From positions 127,070,027 to 127,134,026 of the forward strand of contig OY757023.1 of assembly GCA_963580285.1 (NCBI GenBank): a stretch of DNA of 64,000 bases, written 5' to 3'. This document shows positions 55,041-64,000 of the stretch, piece after piece. Made by a program: the position numbers and the translations under genes. This stretch comes from Lucinisca nassula (Eukaryota; Mollusca; Bivalvia; Lucinida; Lucinidae). The notes under the pieces were generated by a model. It was not told where the DNA came from. It saw only the letters and a program-made list of their open reading frames with translations, and did not search any database. The stretch's first letter is position 1; the number at the start of each line of letters is the position of its first letter.

Positions 55041-55183
55041 AGTAACTGCCCTTTTGGCTTTCCGCTATTGATGTTTCCATTAGGTCTGTTATTTCATGTT
55101 TGTGTTTCTTTCCCTTTGGTGTCTCTGATGGGAGCTGTGGGTTGATTGTATCGATTCCAGAGCATTGCCTCCACTTCTATTTT
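55041..55183 (+). mobile_element. PLE 3' tip, subfamily B
   Basis: 'TAACTGCCCTTTTGGCTTTC' to 'TTGCCTCCACTTCTATTTT'. Confidence 0.75.
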
Positions 55184-55186
55184 AGG

Positions 55187-55335
55187 GCCTCGGGGTGTGG
55201 CCAATTTGGACCCCAGGGGCATGATTGGCATGATTTATGATGTTGCTACAAGCTAAACATCTAAGCTCTGGGTCCTGTGGTTTCAGAGAAGATTTTTTAA
55301 ATTTTTCCCATTGTAAGTCTATGGAAAAATTGCAA
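55187..55335 (-). repeat. Pearl-like core unit, single, inverted
   Basis: 'GGCCTCGGGGTGTGGCCAAT' and 'GACCCCAGGGGCATGATTGG' are the reverse complement of the core of 62690-64000. Confidence 0.7.
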
Positions 55336-55667
55336 CAGGTCCTTTTCATTCCACTACTAGCTCACAAATGTTAGTTGACAGTTTGGCTCCGCTCACATTG
55401 AAGTCTCCTAGCTCATTAATGTGTCATCACGGGCAACTGCTAAAATCAATGAGAAGGCTGTGATGAAGCAATGATGGGGACTCAACAGTTTCAATTTAGT
55501 AATAACCAATTGTAGTCTTATTGAGCAGTATATGTCTGAATGAAATACTTTGAGAAAAGGGAAAAGAATCAAAGTTCCAGCAAAAATATGTTAATTTCAG
55601 CATTTGTTTTAACTAGACTCCATTATCTGCCAGTTTCTTGTCTCATTTTGTTCTTATTTATCTACAG

Positions 55668-55756
55668 GCAGACAGCTGGTAATGCATACCTATGATACTG
55701 CCTACCATATACCAACAACAATTAGACAGTACAAAATTATGAAAGCCATGGGTGAG
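55668..55756 (+). CDS. Host gene, visible exon 5: ligand-binding domain, strand 2 and helix B
   Basis: Acceptor TCTACAG ends at 55667; donor GGTGAG|GTATGT begins at 55757. The exon completes a glycine codon split with exon 4 and then reads RQLVMHTYDTAYHIPTTIRQ followed by YKIMKAMGE. Joined to exon 4 this gives '..DINAVDTTLPG-RQLVMHTYDT..', the canonical 'LpGr.L.l...Dt' signature of type I periplasmic-binding-like domains. The following helix precedes the strand 3 region encoded in exon 6. Only this frame is open. The exon is 89 bases long, too short to stand out as an open reading frame by itself. Confidence 0.85.
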
Positions 55757-56150
55757 GTATGTTGTTCACTGTTCAGACTTAAAATTAATACCATTATATA
55801 AAAATAAAGAAGTTCATACATATTTGGTTTATTTAATTTTTAGATTGTTTTTTTGGCCCATTCAAGATTATTGCACTCATATCGAGCTGATTTTTAATCC
55901 GAGGTGGGCAAAAACTGACCCAGAGAAAAATCACCTGACATTCCATTGCAGAATTTGGCATCTCACATGTAACCCAAACCAGACTGGAACCACAAAGGTT
56001 GATGCGTTGATAGATACAGATCTAAAATTATATTTCGTCAAACCCCAGTCCATGCCAATGGCCTCAAGGTCAAGATGACAGACTCGGACATTTTTAAAGT
56101 TAAAGTTTTTTTTTTATAAGAGATCATATTTTCCAACCCATTCAATTGAT
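55757..56150. other. Intron sequence after exon 5
   Basis: 56000-56150 resembles the dispersed repeat near 59570-59650 and 780-950. The 108-codon frame 55752-56078 overlaps exon 5 in another frame and is not a gene. Confidence 0.4.
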
Positions 56151-56450
56151 TATACCCCCCACAAATGAAATTGGGGGGGGGGGGGGTATATAGGAGTGAG
56201 CTTGTCGGTCGGTCGGTCTGTTGACTTGGTTTCCAGACGATAACTCAAAAAACGCTTCACCGATTTTTATAATTTTTGGTACACTGATGTAACATCATAA
56301 AATACAGGTCAAGTTCGATTTCCACTACAATTCGTCAATTTTCGACATAGTTATGGCCCCTTTCAAGTGAAAAAATTGCAAAATGGCGCTGTTGTACTAT
56401 CAAGGCAGTTTTTGTGGGGGTATTCATCACCTTTAGTGATAGCTCTAGTT
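56151..56450 (+). mobile_element. Short element with GGTC microsatellite
   Basis: Starts TATACCCCCCACAAATGAAA with a long G-run as inverse arm, has GTCGGTCGGTCGGTCTG, and ends 'TTAGTGATAGCTCTAG'. Architecture like the other hairpin-microsatellite elements, without a tandem core. Confidence 0.6.
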
Positions 56451-56547
56451 TAGTTTGTATTTGGTTTGTTGATGGATACAGGTGTTTTCTCCGGATACAC
56501 CCACTAGTTTTCGCCCATATTTGAATAAAGATCTGCTTGAAATTAGG

Positions 56548-56590
56548 GCTGCACCGATTAATCATAATAACAGTTAATCGGTTGATGAAA
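56548..56590. mobile_element. hAT-like end fragment
   Basis: AGGGCTGCACCGATTAATCA followed by AACAGTTAATCGGTTGATG, like the ATCGAT-rich ends of 2622-3013. Confidence 0.4.
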
Positions 56591-56636
56591 GCCAGCAAAA
56601 TGGTTATCAATGAAGATAAAATGCTAATTTGTTATT

Positions 56637-56735
56637 AAAGGCCAAAACTAGCTTATCTGGCCCAGAAAACTTATTTTCCAGTTCTGTGGTGTATACCTTG
56701 CTTCCAAAGAATAACCCTTTTATAGAACATATTTC
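56637..56735 (+). mobile_element. Retrozyme remnant
   Basis: 'GGCCAAAACTAGCTTATCTG' to 'ATAACCCTTTTATAGAACAT': the 3' half of the ribozyme onward; the CTGATGA core is absent. Confidence 0.7.
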
Positions 56736-57027
56736 CTGTCAGTTCTTTTCAACAAAATCACGTATGTGTTCTTGTTTTCAAGATGATTTTTTTACATGTG
56801 TTTTTCATTCCAGAAGTTTTAATTAATGGAAGTTGCAAAGGTACACTAATTTGTGTATAGAATGAGCGTTAGAAAATGTTACTTTTCGGAGCGTGCAAAG
56901 TCGGTGAGGTGAATTGTTATATAACAACTTCTTTAATGGAAATCTGTTTTTGCTTTGACTTTCTTTTCTAAGACAGATATATTTCTAAAAAGTGCACTGC
57001 TTATTCTTGCTCAGCATTCCATATTTC

Positions 57028-58392
57028 AAAGTAGAAGTAAAACAAAGATCAGGAATTGATACAATTAACTTACTCCATCCATAAAAGACACCAAAGGGAA
57101 AGAAATACAAACATTAAGCGACCAGACCATAATGGAAACCTAAACAAAGGAAGGCCATATGGACAGTTACTTTCCCACAAAATGGCCATATGGCCATCCA
57201 AAATTAAAAGACACAAGTGATACACACAGTAAGTAACAAACAACAACATAAATAAATCGCCACAGAAGAGCCGCCTTGGAACGGTCAGTGGAAGATTTCC
57301 ACTGAGGGGCTTAAATCGATTTTACGTGGCCACAATCCTCGCCCTTACTTCCGTCGCGATTTAGACAAATAATTTGTTCAGTCCGCATGAAGGCCTCCTA
57401 ACTCATCAGTGCAACATCTCCGTGAACACAGAAATCAAAGAACCACAGAGGTGAGACAACGGTGAGGACTCGACAGCAAGAAACCACTGAAATGCTGGAG
57501 CAAAAGAAAACCAACAGTTAGACTCCGATGAGCCCGACCAGAGACAGAGCATCAGGCACCAACCAACATTATCTCTTTAATTTTCAATAAGCCTTTACGT
57601 TGGAGCCGTCATAGAATCTGAGGCCTGACCCACCGGCGTGCAATTAAAGAGGGAAGCAAAGTTGCCAACCGTGATTGGGTTAACTACCATGCATGCAGTC
57701 TGTCGTATAATATCCATGTTGTACCCAATCTTTTTATATCGAAGAATGATTTTACGAAATTGGGTGCTGAAGTCATTGTGGTTATATATTTTTCTGAATT
57801 TATATACTAAGTCACCATAAAATTCGGGTTCCGATAGACCTTGTTGCAGAAGAGATTTAAGTCCAATATTGAATTTTGAAATTAAATCAGAATGGCGTCT
57901 ATAAAATTTTGAAAAGGCTTTGCGTAGTTTATGGTACCGATAACCCTGATTAAGGAGTTTAGCCGTTAATAATTTATTACGAGTGTTGAAGTCAGTTACA
58001 TGACTACACACTCTAGCAAATCGAATTAATTGCGAAATATAAACGCCATAGGATGGCGCACGAGGAACATCACCATCCAAAAAAGGAAAATTTACAATCT
58101 CAAAATCAAAGTCATCGCGTTTATCATAAATTTTGCACGAAACAAATCCATCTACAATAGATAGATGTAAATCCAAAAACGGGGCCTCGGTATCAGAAGA
58201 ATTTGCTTTATTTAACTGAAGTTCTAGGGGGTAAATCTGACTGATCAAACCATCAAAATAGGTATTATCAATATTTAATAAATCATCTAAATATCTAGAA
58301 GTAGAGCTAAAAGCTTCAATAATTTCAGATTGGTTATCAATGGAAAGCGACAAAATGAAGTCTCTTTCATAACAATACAAGAACAGATCAGC
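57028..58392 (-). mobile_element. PLE copy, 3' region plus C-terminal RT, well preserved
   Basis: Full 3' region (57028-57590) and RT back to 'GAACAGATCAGC' (58392). Nearly identical to 33170-34823; best direct comparison for the A-to-G changed copy 6689-8149, with which it shares the GACTCCGATGAGCCC and CTTTAATTTTCAATAAG variants. Confidence 0.9.
57595..58380 (-). CDS. Penelope-like reverse transcriptase, C-terminal 261 codons (truncated)
   Basis: Open from the YERDFILSLSIDNQSE segment through SRYLDDLLNIDN, FLDLHLSI, FPFLDGDVPRAPSYGVYISQ and the basic C-terminal region to QASDSMTAPT and stop. The catalytic YLDD is present but motif A and the fingers are absent, so it cannot act alone. Sequence is almost the same as at 33173-34243, indicating recent activity of the source element. 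Confidence 0.85.
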   Translation of the reverse strand: MYCYERDFILSLSIDNQSEIIEAFSSTSRYLDDLLNIDNTYFDGLISQIYPLELQLNKANSSDTEAPFLDLHLSIVDGFVSCKIYDKRDDFDFEIVNFPFLDGDVPRAPSYGVYISQLIRFARVCSHVTDFNTRNKLLTAKLLNQGYRYHKLRKAFSKFYRRHSDLISKFNIGLKSLLQQGLSEPEFYGDLVYKFRKIYNHNDFSTQFRKIILRYKKIGYNMDIIRQTACMVVNPITVGNFASLFNCTPVGQASDSMTAPT

Positions 58393-58926
58393 CCAACTTT
58401 CCTTTATGGCGTGGGGTGTTCCACTATTGGCAATAGACTATCAAAAATTGCAACTCAGCAAACACTGATTTTGATTTTTAGTTTGTGTCTGGTTTCACAG
58501 TTCCTTAATAAAAAGTGGTTGTGTTACGTATATTTTCTCTTACAATTAATTTTCGAACCAATATTAGCACAACCCCAGCGGAGCTGAACCACATGTAAAA
58601 TTTAATGTTTGGAAATGGCGGATTTGTTTAGCTAGTAGTGGAATGAAAAGGACCTGTTGCAATCTATAATGGCAGCTGGCCTACTGAAGTGGTGATTTCC
58701 CAAAGTTATCGAATGGACGCAAAACCATGTTTTATCAGTGCCTAAATGCATCAACTTTAACCCTTGCTATTATATTTTCTCATTCTCATATCCTTTCTGT
58801 GAAAATTTTATGGTTGAAAACATATACTGTCTTCGACATTTAACATTGAGTCTATGGGAATAATTTTACCATGTCCTACCCTCTTAACCAAATTCTTTCT
58901 TGTAAATAATTAATTGGCATATATAT
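58393..58926. other. Intron sequence, nothing recognised
   Basis: No repeat identified; short frames only. Confidence 0.35.
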
Positions 58927-59270
58927 TTATGCCCCCGGAATCTAAGAGATTGGTGGGCATATAGTTTTTGGTCTGTTTGTCTGTTTGTCCATTTGCCCGT
59001 TTGTCTGTCTACAAAAACCTTAACATTGGACATAACTTTTGAATGGTAATAGATAGAGCTTTCATATTTCACATGTGTATACCTTATCACAACACCTTTC
59101 CAGTGGTACCATGATTTTTTATCTCGTGACCTTGATCTTTGACCTATTTTTTTAACATTTTTGAAAAACATTTACATTGGCCATAACTTTCGATTGATAA
59201 GTGACACAGCTTTCATATTTCACATGCGCTGTCCAGGGGCATCGGTGTTTCACAAACACATCTTGTTTCA
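58927..59270 (+). mobile_element. Short element 'TATGCCCCCGGAATCTAAG' (second copy)
   Basis: Matches 42673-42968: start hairpin (one arm mutated, GGTGGGCATA), GTCTGTTTGTCC array, 'TTTCACATGTGTATACC', end 'GGGGCATCGGTGTTTCACAA'. Confidence 0.7.
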
Positions 59271-59696
59271 TCATAAAATCACAGTTTTATCGTGGTTAAG
59301 AGGGTAGGACTAAACGAAAAAAAAAAACTTTTTCAGGAGTTTTTTCCTATTCAGTTAAGAAACTATAAGAGATATTGATTCTAATACGTACAGCTGAAAG
59401 GTTGTTTTAGAGATATGATCAAACATAGTTGTTACAAATGTTTTTAACTCGCCTCGATTAAGTCCAGGAAGAGCTATTGCAATACCCCTGGCGTTGGAGT
59501 AGGCATCCACATTTATTACGTAAAGTTTTTAAGCACTCATGATATCAAAACAATTCAATGGATTATGTTCATGTTTAGTATGATGATAGACTTCTAGGTC
59601 CAAACTTCTATTCAGCACTACTCCCATCCATGCCGATGGCCCCAAGGTCAAGGTCATGGGCTCAGAATTTTTATATTTATATAGTAAAGTAGAAGT

Positions 59697-60025
59697 ATTA
59701 CAAAGATCAGGAATCGATACAATTAACTTACTCCACCCATCAAAGACACCAAAGGGATAGAAACACAAACATGAAGCGACCAGACCATAATGGAAACCTA
59801 AACAAAGGAAGGCCATAAGGACAGTTACTTTCCCACAAAACGGCCATCCAAAATAAAAAGACACAAGTGATACACACAGTAAGTAACAAACAACAACATA
59901 AATAATTTGCCACAGAAGAACCGCCTTGGAACGGTCAGTGGAAAGATTTCCACTGTGGGGCTTAAATCGATTTTACATGGCCACAATCCTCGCCCTTACT
60001 TCTGTCGCGATTTAGACAAATAATA
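59697..60025 (-). mobile_element. PLE 3' region fragment (subfamily A)
   Basis: From 'TCTAAATCGCGACAGAAGT' to the terminus AATACTTCTACTTT, minus strand. Preceded by a dispersed repeat (59570-59690) like 780-950. Confidence 0.85.
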
Positions 60026-60070
60026 GTTTTTTTTTTTTTTCCAAATTTTTAGGTTAAAGGTTTTTAACCG

Positions 60071-61049
60071 CTGATCGTTCCAAGGCAGTTCTTTTGTCGT
60101 GGTTTATTTATGTTATGGTTTGTTGTCTTTGTGTGTTTGTGTCGCTTATTATGTCCCCCCACCCGAAAGGGAGGGGGACATATTGGTTTTGGTGCGGATC
60201 CTGTCGGCGTCGGCCTTGGCGTTGGCGTTGCCTCTTGTCTGCACTCTATCTCCTGAATGGATGGATGGATTTTGATTAAACTTACACAGATACACCATTG
60301 GGAGGGGGAAAAGTACTGATTAGATTTTGGTGACCTTGACCTAATTTTCAAGGTCACAGGGCTGAAACCATTGTCAAATTTTAGACCAAAAAAGCTTGTC
60401 TGCACTCTAACTCCTGAGCCAATGGGAGGATTTGGTTCATACTTAATACATTATATCAGTGGGATGGTCTTAAGAACTGATTAGCTTTTGGTGACCTTGA
60501 CCTAATTTTCAAGGTCACAACGGGACTTTTAAAAATTGGCTTGTCTGCACTCTTTCTCCGGAACCAGTGGATGAATTTTGATCAAACTTGGTACATTATA
60601 TCAGTGGGCTGGTCTTAAGAACTGATTAGATGTTGGTGACCTTGACCTAATTTTCAAGGTCACCACGGGACTTAGACTGTTGAAAATTGCCTTGTCTGCA
60701 CTCTGTCTCCTGAACCAGTGGATGGATTTGGTTCAAACTAGGTACATTATATCAGTGGGCTGATCTTAAGAACTGATTAGATTTTGGTGACCTTGACCTA
60801 ATTTTCAAGGTCACAGGGCTGAAATAATGAGTGTGGTGGGGGGACATCTGTTTTCTTAGAAAACTATTCTAGTATTATTTTATTTTGGATAGCCTATTGG
60901 CCATTTTGTGGGAAAGTAACTGTCCGTTTGGCTTTCCGCTATTGATGTTTCCATTAGGGTCTGTTGTTTCATGTTTGTGTTTCTTTCCCTTTGGTGTCTC
61001 TGATTGGAGCTGTGGGTTGATTGTATCGATTCCTGATCATTGCCTTCAC
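60071..61049 (+). mobile_element. PLE 3' region, subfamily B, split by another element
   Basis: 'CTGATCGTTCCAAGGCAGTT' to 'GTGTCGCTTATT' (60150), then the element 60149-60872, then 'TATTATTTTATTTTGGATAG' to 'GATCATTGCCTTCAC' (61049). Confidence 0.8.
60149..60872 (+). mobile_element. Hairpin-ended tandem-core element
   Basis: Start TGTCCCCCCACCCGAAAGG GAGGGGGACA; five units of about 120 bp with 'TTGTCTGCACTCT', 'TCAGTGGGCTGGTCTTAAGA' and 'GGTGACCTTGACCTAATTTT'; end GGTGGGGGGACATCTG. It inserted cleanly into the PLE-B copy. A GGCGTCGGC / TTGGCGTTGGCGTTG stretch lies near its start. Confidence 0.75.
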
Positions 61050-61514
61050 AACAAACTCACTGGACTTCAATGGGTGTGACCTGGGAAGGTAATTGAGATG
61101 AAATTTTACATGTACATACCATATTTTCAAAATCTTACTCAATAGAAAAGCGTTGGTTCTTTATCATTGCCTCTACTTCTATTTTTTATCGTCTTCAGCT
61201 TCTAAAATTAATTGAAAAGTAGCAGCCGTGATCATTACATTTCTGCAGTTTAAGATGAAAATTTATTTTACGATGCCCAAATATTTATCTCAGAAATACA
61301 ACCAAAAATGCAAACATCACAAATCTCGAGCATTTGTTGAACGAATGTTGTACAACCTTTTCTATGATCAAAATACATCCCAAATGCTTTGATAAAACTG
61401 GCCACTGATAATTGACATTTAGGGGTGGCATCTCTGTGCCATAGCTCTCTAAAGATCATGGTCTTTAGTCCTCCAGTCTTCCGGCCCTCCAATTAAAGTG
61501 TTTATATTATACAT
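61050..61514. other. Intron sequence with a short PLE-B tip
   Basis: 61152-61185 ('TTATCATTGCCTCTACTTCT') looks like a subfamily B tip. Nothing else recognised. Confidence 0.4.
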
Positions 61515-61825
61515 CCATGGCCCCCGCCCATCGGGGCTTGAAGAAATATATGGGCTGCAAGATTTTTCCACGCACAGCTGAATCCAACCCGCTGACGGGC
61601 ACTGGTAAACAGCTTAGAGGATCTAAGCCTGCCTAGGCAAAGCAGTGCACACGAGTCGGACTGTCCATGCTTATAAACCCTATTGGTTTCATTGGGTGAC
61701 AGGGCTTTAGATGCCATTTCATCTCAATGTCGGGTAAAAGTCCTACAAAATTGGAAGCAATGTCTCCAGAATGACCTTTAAAGTGTTGACGGGGACCTCA
61801 AATCAAACAAAACAAACAAGCAAAT
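61515..61825 (+). mobile_element. SINE-like element, complete
   Basis: 'GGGGCTTGAAGAAATATATG' to 'GACGGGGACCTCAAATCAAA' + CAAAACAAACAAGC, about 100 bp before the exon 6 acceptor. The ATAAACCCTATT site is unoccupied. Confidence 0.8.
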
Positions 61826-61922
61826 CATGTGATATGGTTTGATTGTAATCTCAGCTATTAAATTTATAAAGGCCTTATGTATGCTGTCAGAGCAATTATA
61901 TGAATTTTACTTTAATACACAG

Positions 61923-62060
61923 GCAGACCCATCTCAGAAACAGCGTGTTATTTTAGGCTTTGGGATGAATACCATAACACAGGCCATGCAACCATTCCTT
62001 ACAGAGGATCAAGTGCCACAGCTTGCAACAAGAGAAGACATGAATGACTTTGGTGATAAG
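61923..62060 (+). CDS. Host gene, visible exon 6: ligand-binding domain, strand 3 and following helix
   Basis: Acceptor ATACACAG ends at 61922; donor GATAAG|GTAGGC begins at 62061. The exon has 46 codons in phase 0, including QKQRVILGFGMNTITQAMQP and FLTEDQVPQLATREDMNDFG. In this family the segment 'a.iG...s....a..pfl....VPqi' forms strand 3, the ligand-contact loop and the start of strand 4, and it matches well. The C-terminal lobe and any transmembrane or effector part (7TM, guanylate cyclase or none) lie beyond 64000, so whether the product is a class C GPCR, a receptor cyclase or a soluble protein cannot be decided here. Confidence 0.85.
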
Positions 62061-62263
62061 GTAGGCGTGAATCAACAATTGGCTAACTGGATAACTTAAA
62101 AACAAATGAAAATCACTTTCCATAAACTGGTTAGGAACTTCATTGCAGTCAAAACAGAAGCAAATCATGCCATTAAGCTTTTCACCAAGACTAGACATTT
62201 AGTGCTTAGCATACAAAATTCAACAAAATAATGGTCTCCACTTTAATACTGCATTTAAGGCTT

Positions 62264-62440
62264 TTTAGCTCACCAGAGCCGAAGACACCGGGGGAGCTTA
62301 TAGGATAGGCAGTTGTCCGTCGTCTGTATCTGCGTCTTGTGACGTTAACACTTTCAAACGACATCTCCTCTGAAACCACTGGGCCGATTGAGCCCAAATT
62401 TCATCTGTAGTATCCTTGGGCTGGGGGATTGAAAGTTTGT
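62264..62440 (+). mobile_element. Pearl-like element, 5' part
   Basis: TTAGCTCACCAGAGCCGAAG, 'AGGATAGGCAGTTGTCCGTC', then 'CGACATCTCCTCTGAAACCA'. Same subfamily as 46001-46160. Cut by the next element. Confidence 0.65.
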
Positions 62441-62449
62441 GGTTTTAGC

Positions 62450-64000
62450 TCACCTGTCACGTAGTGACAAGGTGAGCTTTTGTGATCACTTTTTGTCCGT
62501 CGTGCATGCATCCGTCCGTCTGTGTGTCCGTAAACAATTTCAAATAAGTATATCTCTAATACCCCATGGTCAGTCTTGATTTCATGAGAAGCATCATCAG
62601 GTAGGGGGAAAGGCTGTATAAGGTTTTTGGGCAGATAAGATTGGAATTCTGGTTGCCATGGCAACATATAGCTCCCAGAGACTTACAATGGGAAAAAATT
62701 AAAATATCTTCTTCTCTGAAACTACTGGGCCCAGAGCTTAGATATTTAGCTTGTAACAATGTCAAGAGGTCACCTACATAAATCCGGCCAATCATGCCCC
62801 TGGGGTCCAAATTGGCCACACCCCGGGGCCCCTTAACTCCTATAGACTCATAATGGAAAAAAAAAGCTTAAAAAATCTTCTTCTCTGAAACCACAGGGCC
62901 CAGAGCTTATATATTTTGCATGTAGCAACAGCAAGTGGTCACCTACATAATTCCTGCCAATCATGCCCCTGGGTTCCAAATGGGCCACACCGAGGGGCCC
63001 CTTCGCTCCCATAGACTCATAATGGAAAAAAGCTTCAAAAATCTTCTTCTCTGAAACCACAGGATCCAGGGCTTAGGTATTAAGCATGTAGCAACGGCAA
63101 GTGGTCACCTACATAATTCCTGCCAATCATGCCCCTGGGGTCCAAATTGGTCACACCCTGGGGCCCCTCTAGAAGCTCCCATAGACTCATAATGGAAAAA
63201 AAGCTTAAAAAATCTTCTTCTCTGAAACCACACGGCCCAGAGCTTAGATATTTAGCATGTAGCAACGGCCAGTGGTCACCTACATAATTCCTGCCAATCA
63301 TGCCCCTGGGTTTCAAATGGGCAACACCCCGGGGCCCCTTTGTTCCCATAGACTCATAATGAAAAAAAAAAGCTTCAAAAATCTTCTCCAAAAACCACAG
63401 GGCCCAGAGCTTAGATATTTAGCATGTAGCAACGGCAAGTGGTCACCTACAAAATTCCTGCCAATCATGCCCCTGGGGTCCAAACGGGCCACGCCCTAGT
63501 GCCCCTTAGCTCCTATAGACTCATAATAGAAAAAAGCTCCAAAAAGCTTCTTCTCTGAAACCACACAGCCCAGAGCTGAGATATTTAGCATGTTAGCAAC
63601 GGAAAATGGTCACCTACTTAAATCCTGCCAATCATGCCCCTGGGTCCAAATGGGCCACGCCCTCGGGCCCCTTTGCTCCCATAGACTCATAATGGAAAAA
63701 AGCTTCAAAAATTTTCTTCTCTGAAATCACAGGGCCCAGAGCTTAGATATTTAGCATGTAGTAATGGCAAGTGGTCGCCTACATAATTCCTGCCAATCAT
63801 GCCCCTGGGTCCAAATTGGCCACACCCCGGGGCCCCTTAGCTCCTATAGACTCATAATGGAAAAAAAACTACAAAAATCTTCTCTGAAACCACAGGGCCC
63901 AGAGCTTAGATATTTAGCATGTAGCAATGGCAAGTGGTCGCCTACATAAATCCTGCCAATCATGCCCGTTGGGTCCAAATGGGCAATGCCCCGGGGCCCC
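62450..64000 (+). mobile_element. Pearl/HINE-like element, running off the window
   Basis: Start hairpin TTAGCTCACCTGTCACGTAG / ACAAGGTGAGCT, CCGTCCGTCTGTGTGTCC, then at least eight core units of about 160-165 bp, each with 'CCACAGGGCCCAGAGCTTAG', 'ATATTTAGCATGTAGCAA', 'CCTGCCAATCATGCCCCTGG' and 'CCCATAGACTCATAATGG'. The 3' end is beyond 64000. All frames here are repeat artefacts. Confidence 0.8.

Noticed and set aside
62401..63949. Several frames of 60-103 codons in both directions with similar proteins
   Set aside because: Repetitive translation of the 160-bp pearl-like core; no selection expected.

Overview
The window looks like intronic, repeat-saturated DNA of a bivalve mollusc, most likely a dreissenid (zebra or quagga mussel). 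That attribution is from recall of repeat style (pearl-like elements with AGCTCACCTG ends, GTCC/GTCTG microsatellites, GCCGC hairpins next to 'CACTGTTTGCC', SINE-like tails) and was not checked by search. No prokaryotic gene organisation is present. Most open reading frames under about 100 codons are chance frames inside repeats.

One host gene crosses the whole window on the + strand. Six exons (1-108, 4798-4943, 39976-40171, 43223-43351, 55668-55756, 61923-62060) have canonical GT/AG borders and join in a fully consistent phase series (1,0,1,1,0,0). The first three encode an extracellular, beta-sandwich-like region. The last three encode the start of a type I periplasmic-binding-like (Venus flytrap, ANF-receptor / class C GPCR type) ligand-binding domain. 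Both ends of the gene lie outside the window, and one intron is about 35 kb.

The introns are a nested record of transposition. (1) A Penelope-like retroelement (PLE) has left more than 20 fragments anchored at one 3' end (GTTTTACTTCTACTTT), in two subfamilies; several keep part of the reverse transcriptase with a YLDD motif (best at 33173-34243 and 57595-58380). (2) One PLE copy (6689-8149) differs from its relatives by about 100 A-to-G changes on its sense strand and almost nothing else, the pattern expected from ADAR editing before reverse transcription. (3) Small tandem elements with type I hammerhead ribozymes (retrozymes) occur as a 383-bp tandem array (19866-20947, minus) and as about 265-bp units at 25.9, 36.6 and 50.3 kb, with fragments at 3.3, 17.8 and 56.6 kb. 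(4) Pearl/HINE-like elements with tandem cores and GTCC microsatellites occupy 12.1-16.2, 29.1-30.4, 43.4-52.9 and 62.3-64 kb. (5) TIR elements: a 12.9-kb element at 16191-29072 with subterminal 19-bp motifs, a 3.5-kb element at 47893-51429 with TTA target duplication, two 325-bp MITEs with TA duplications, a 1.1-kb TA element and a hAT-like MITE. (6) Two SINE-like families, one with a filled/empty site pair inside a local duplication.

All alignments were made by eye; counts are approximate, and family names for repeats are inferences unless stated.
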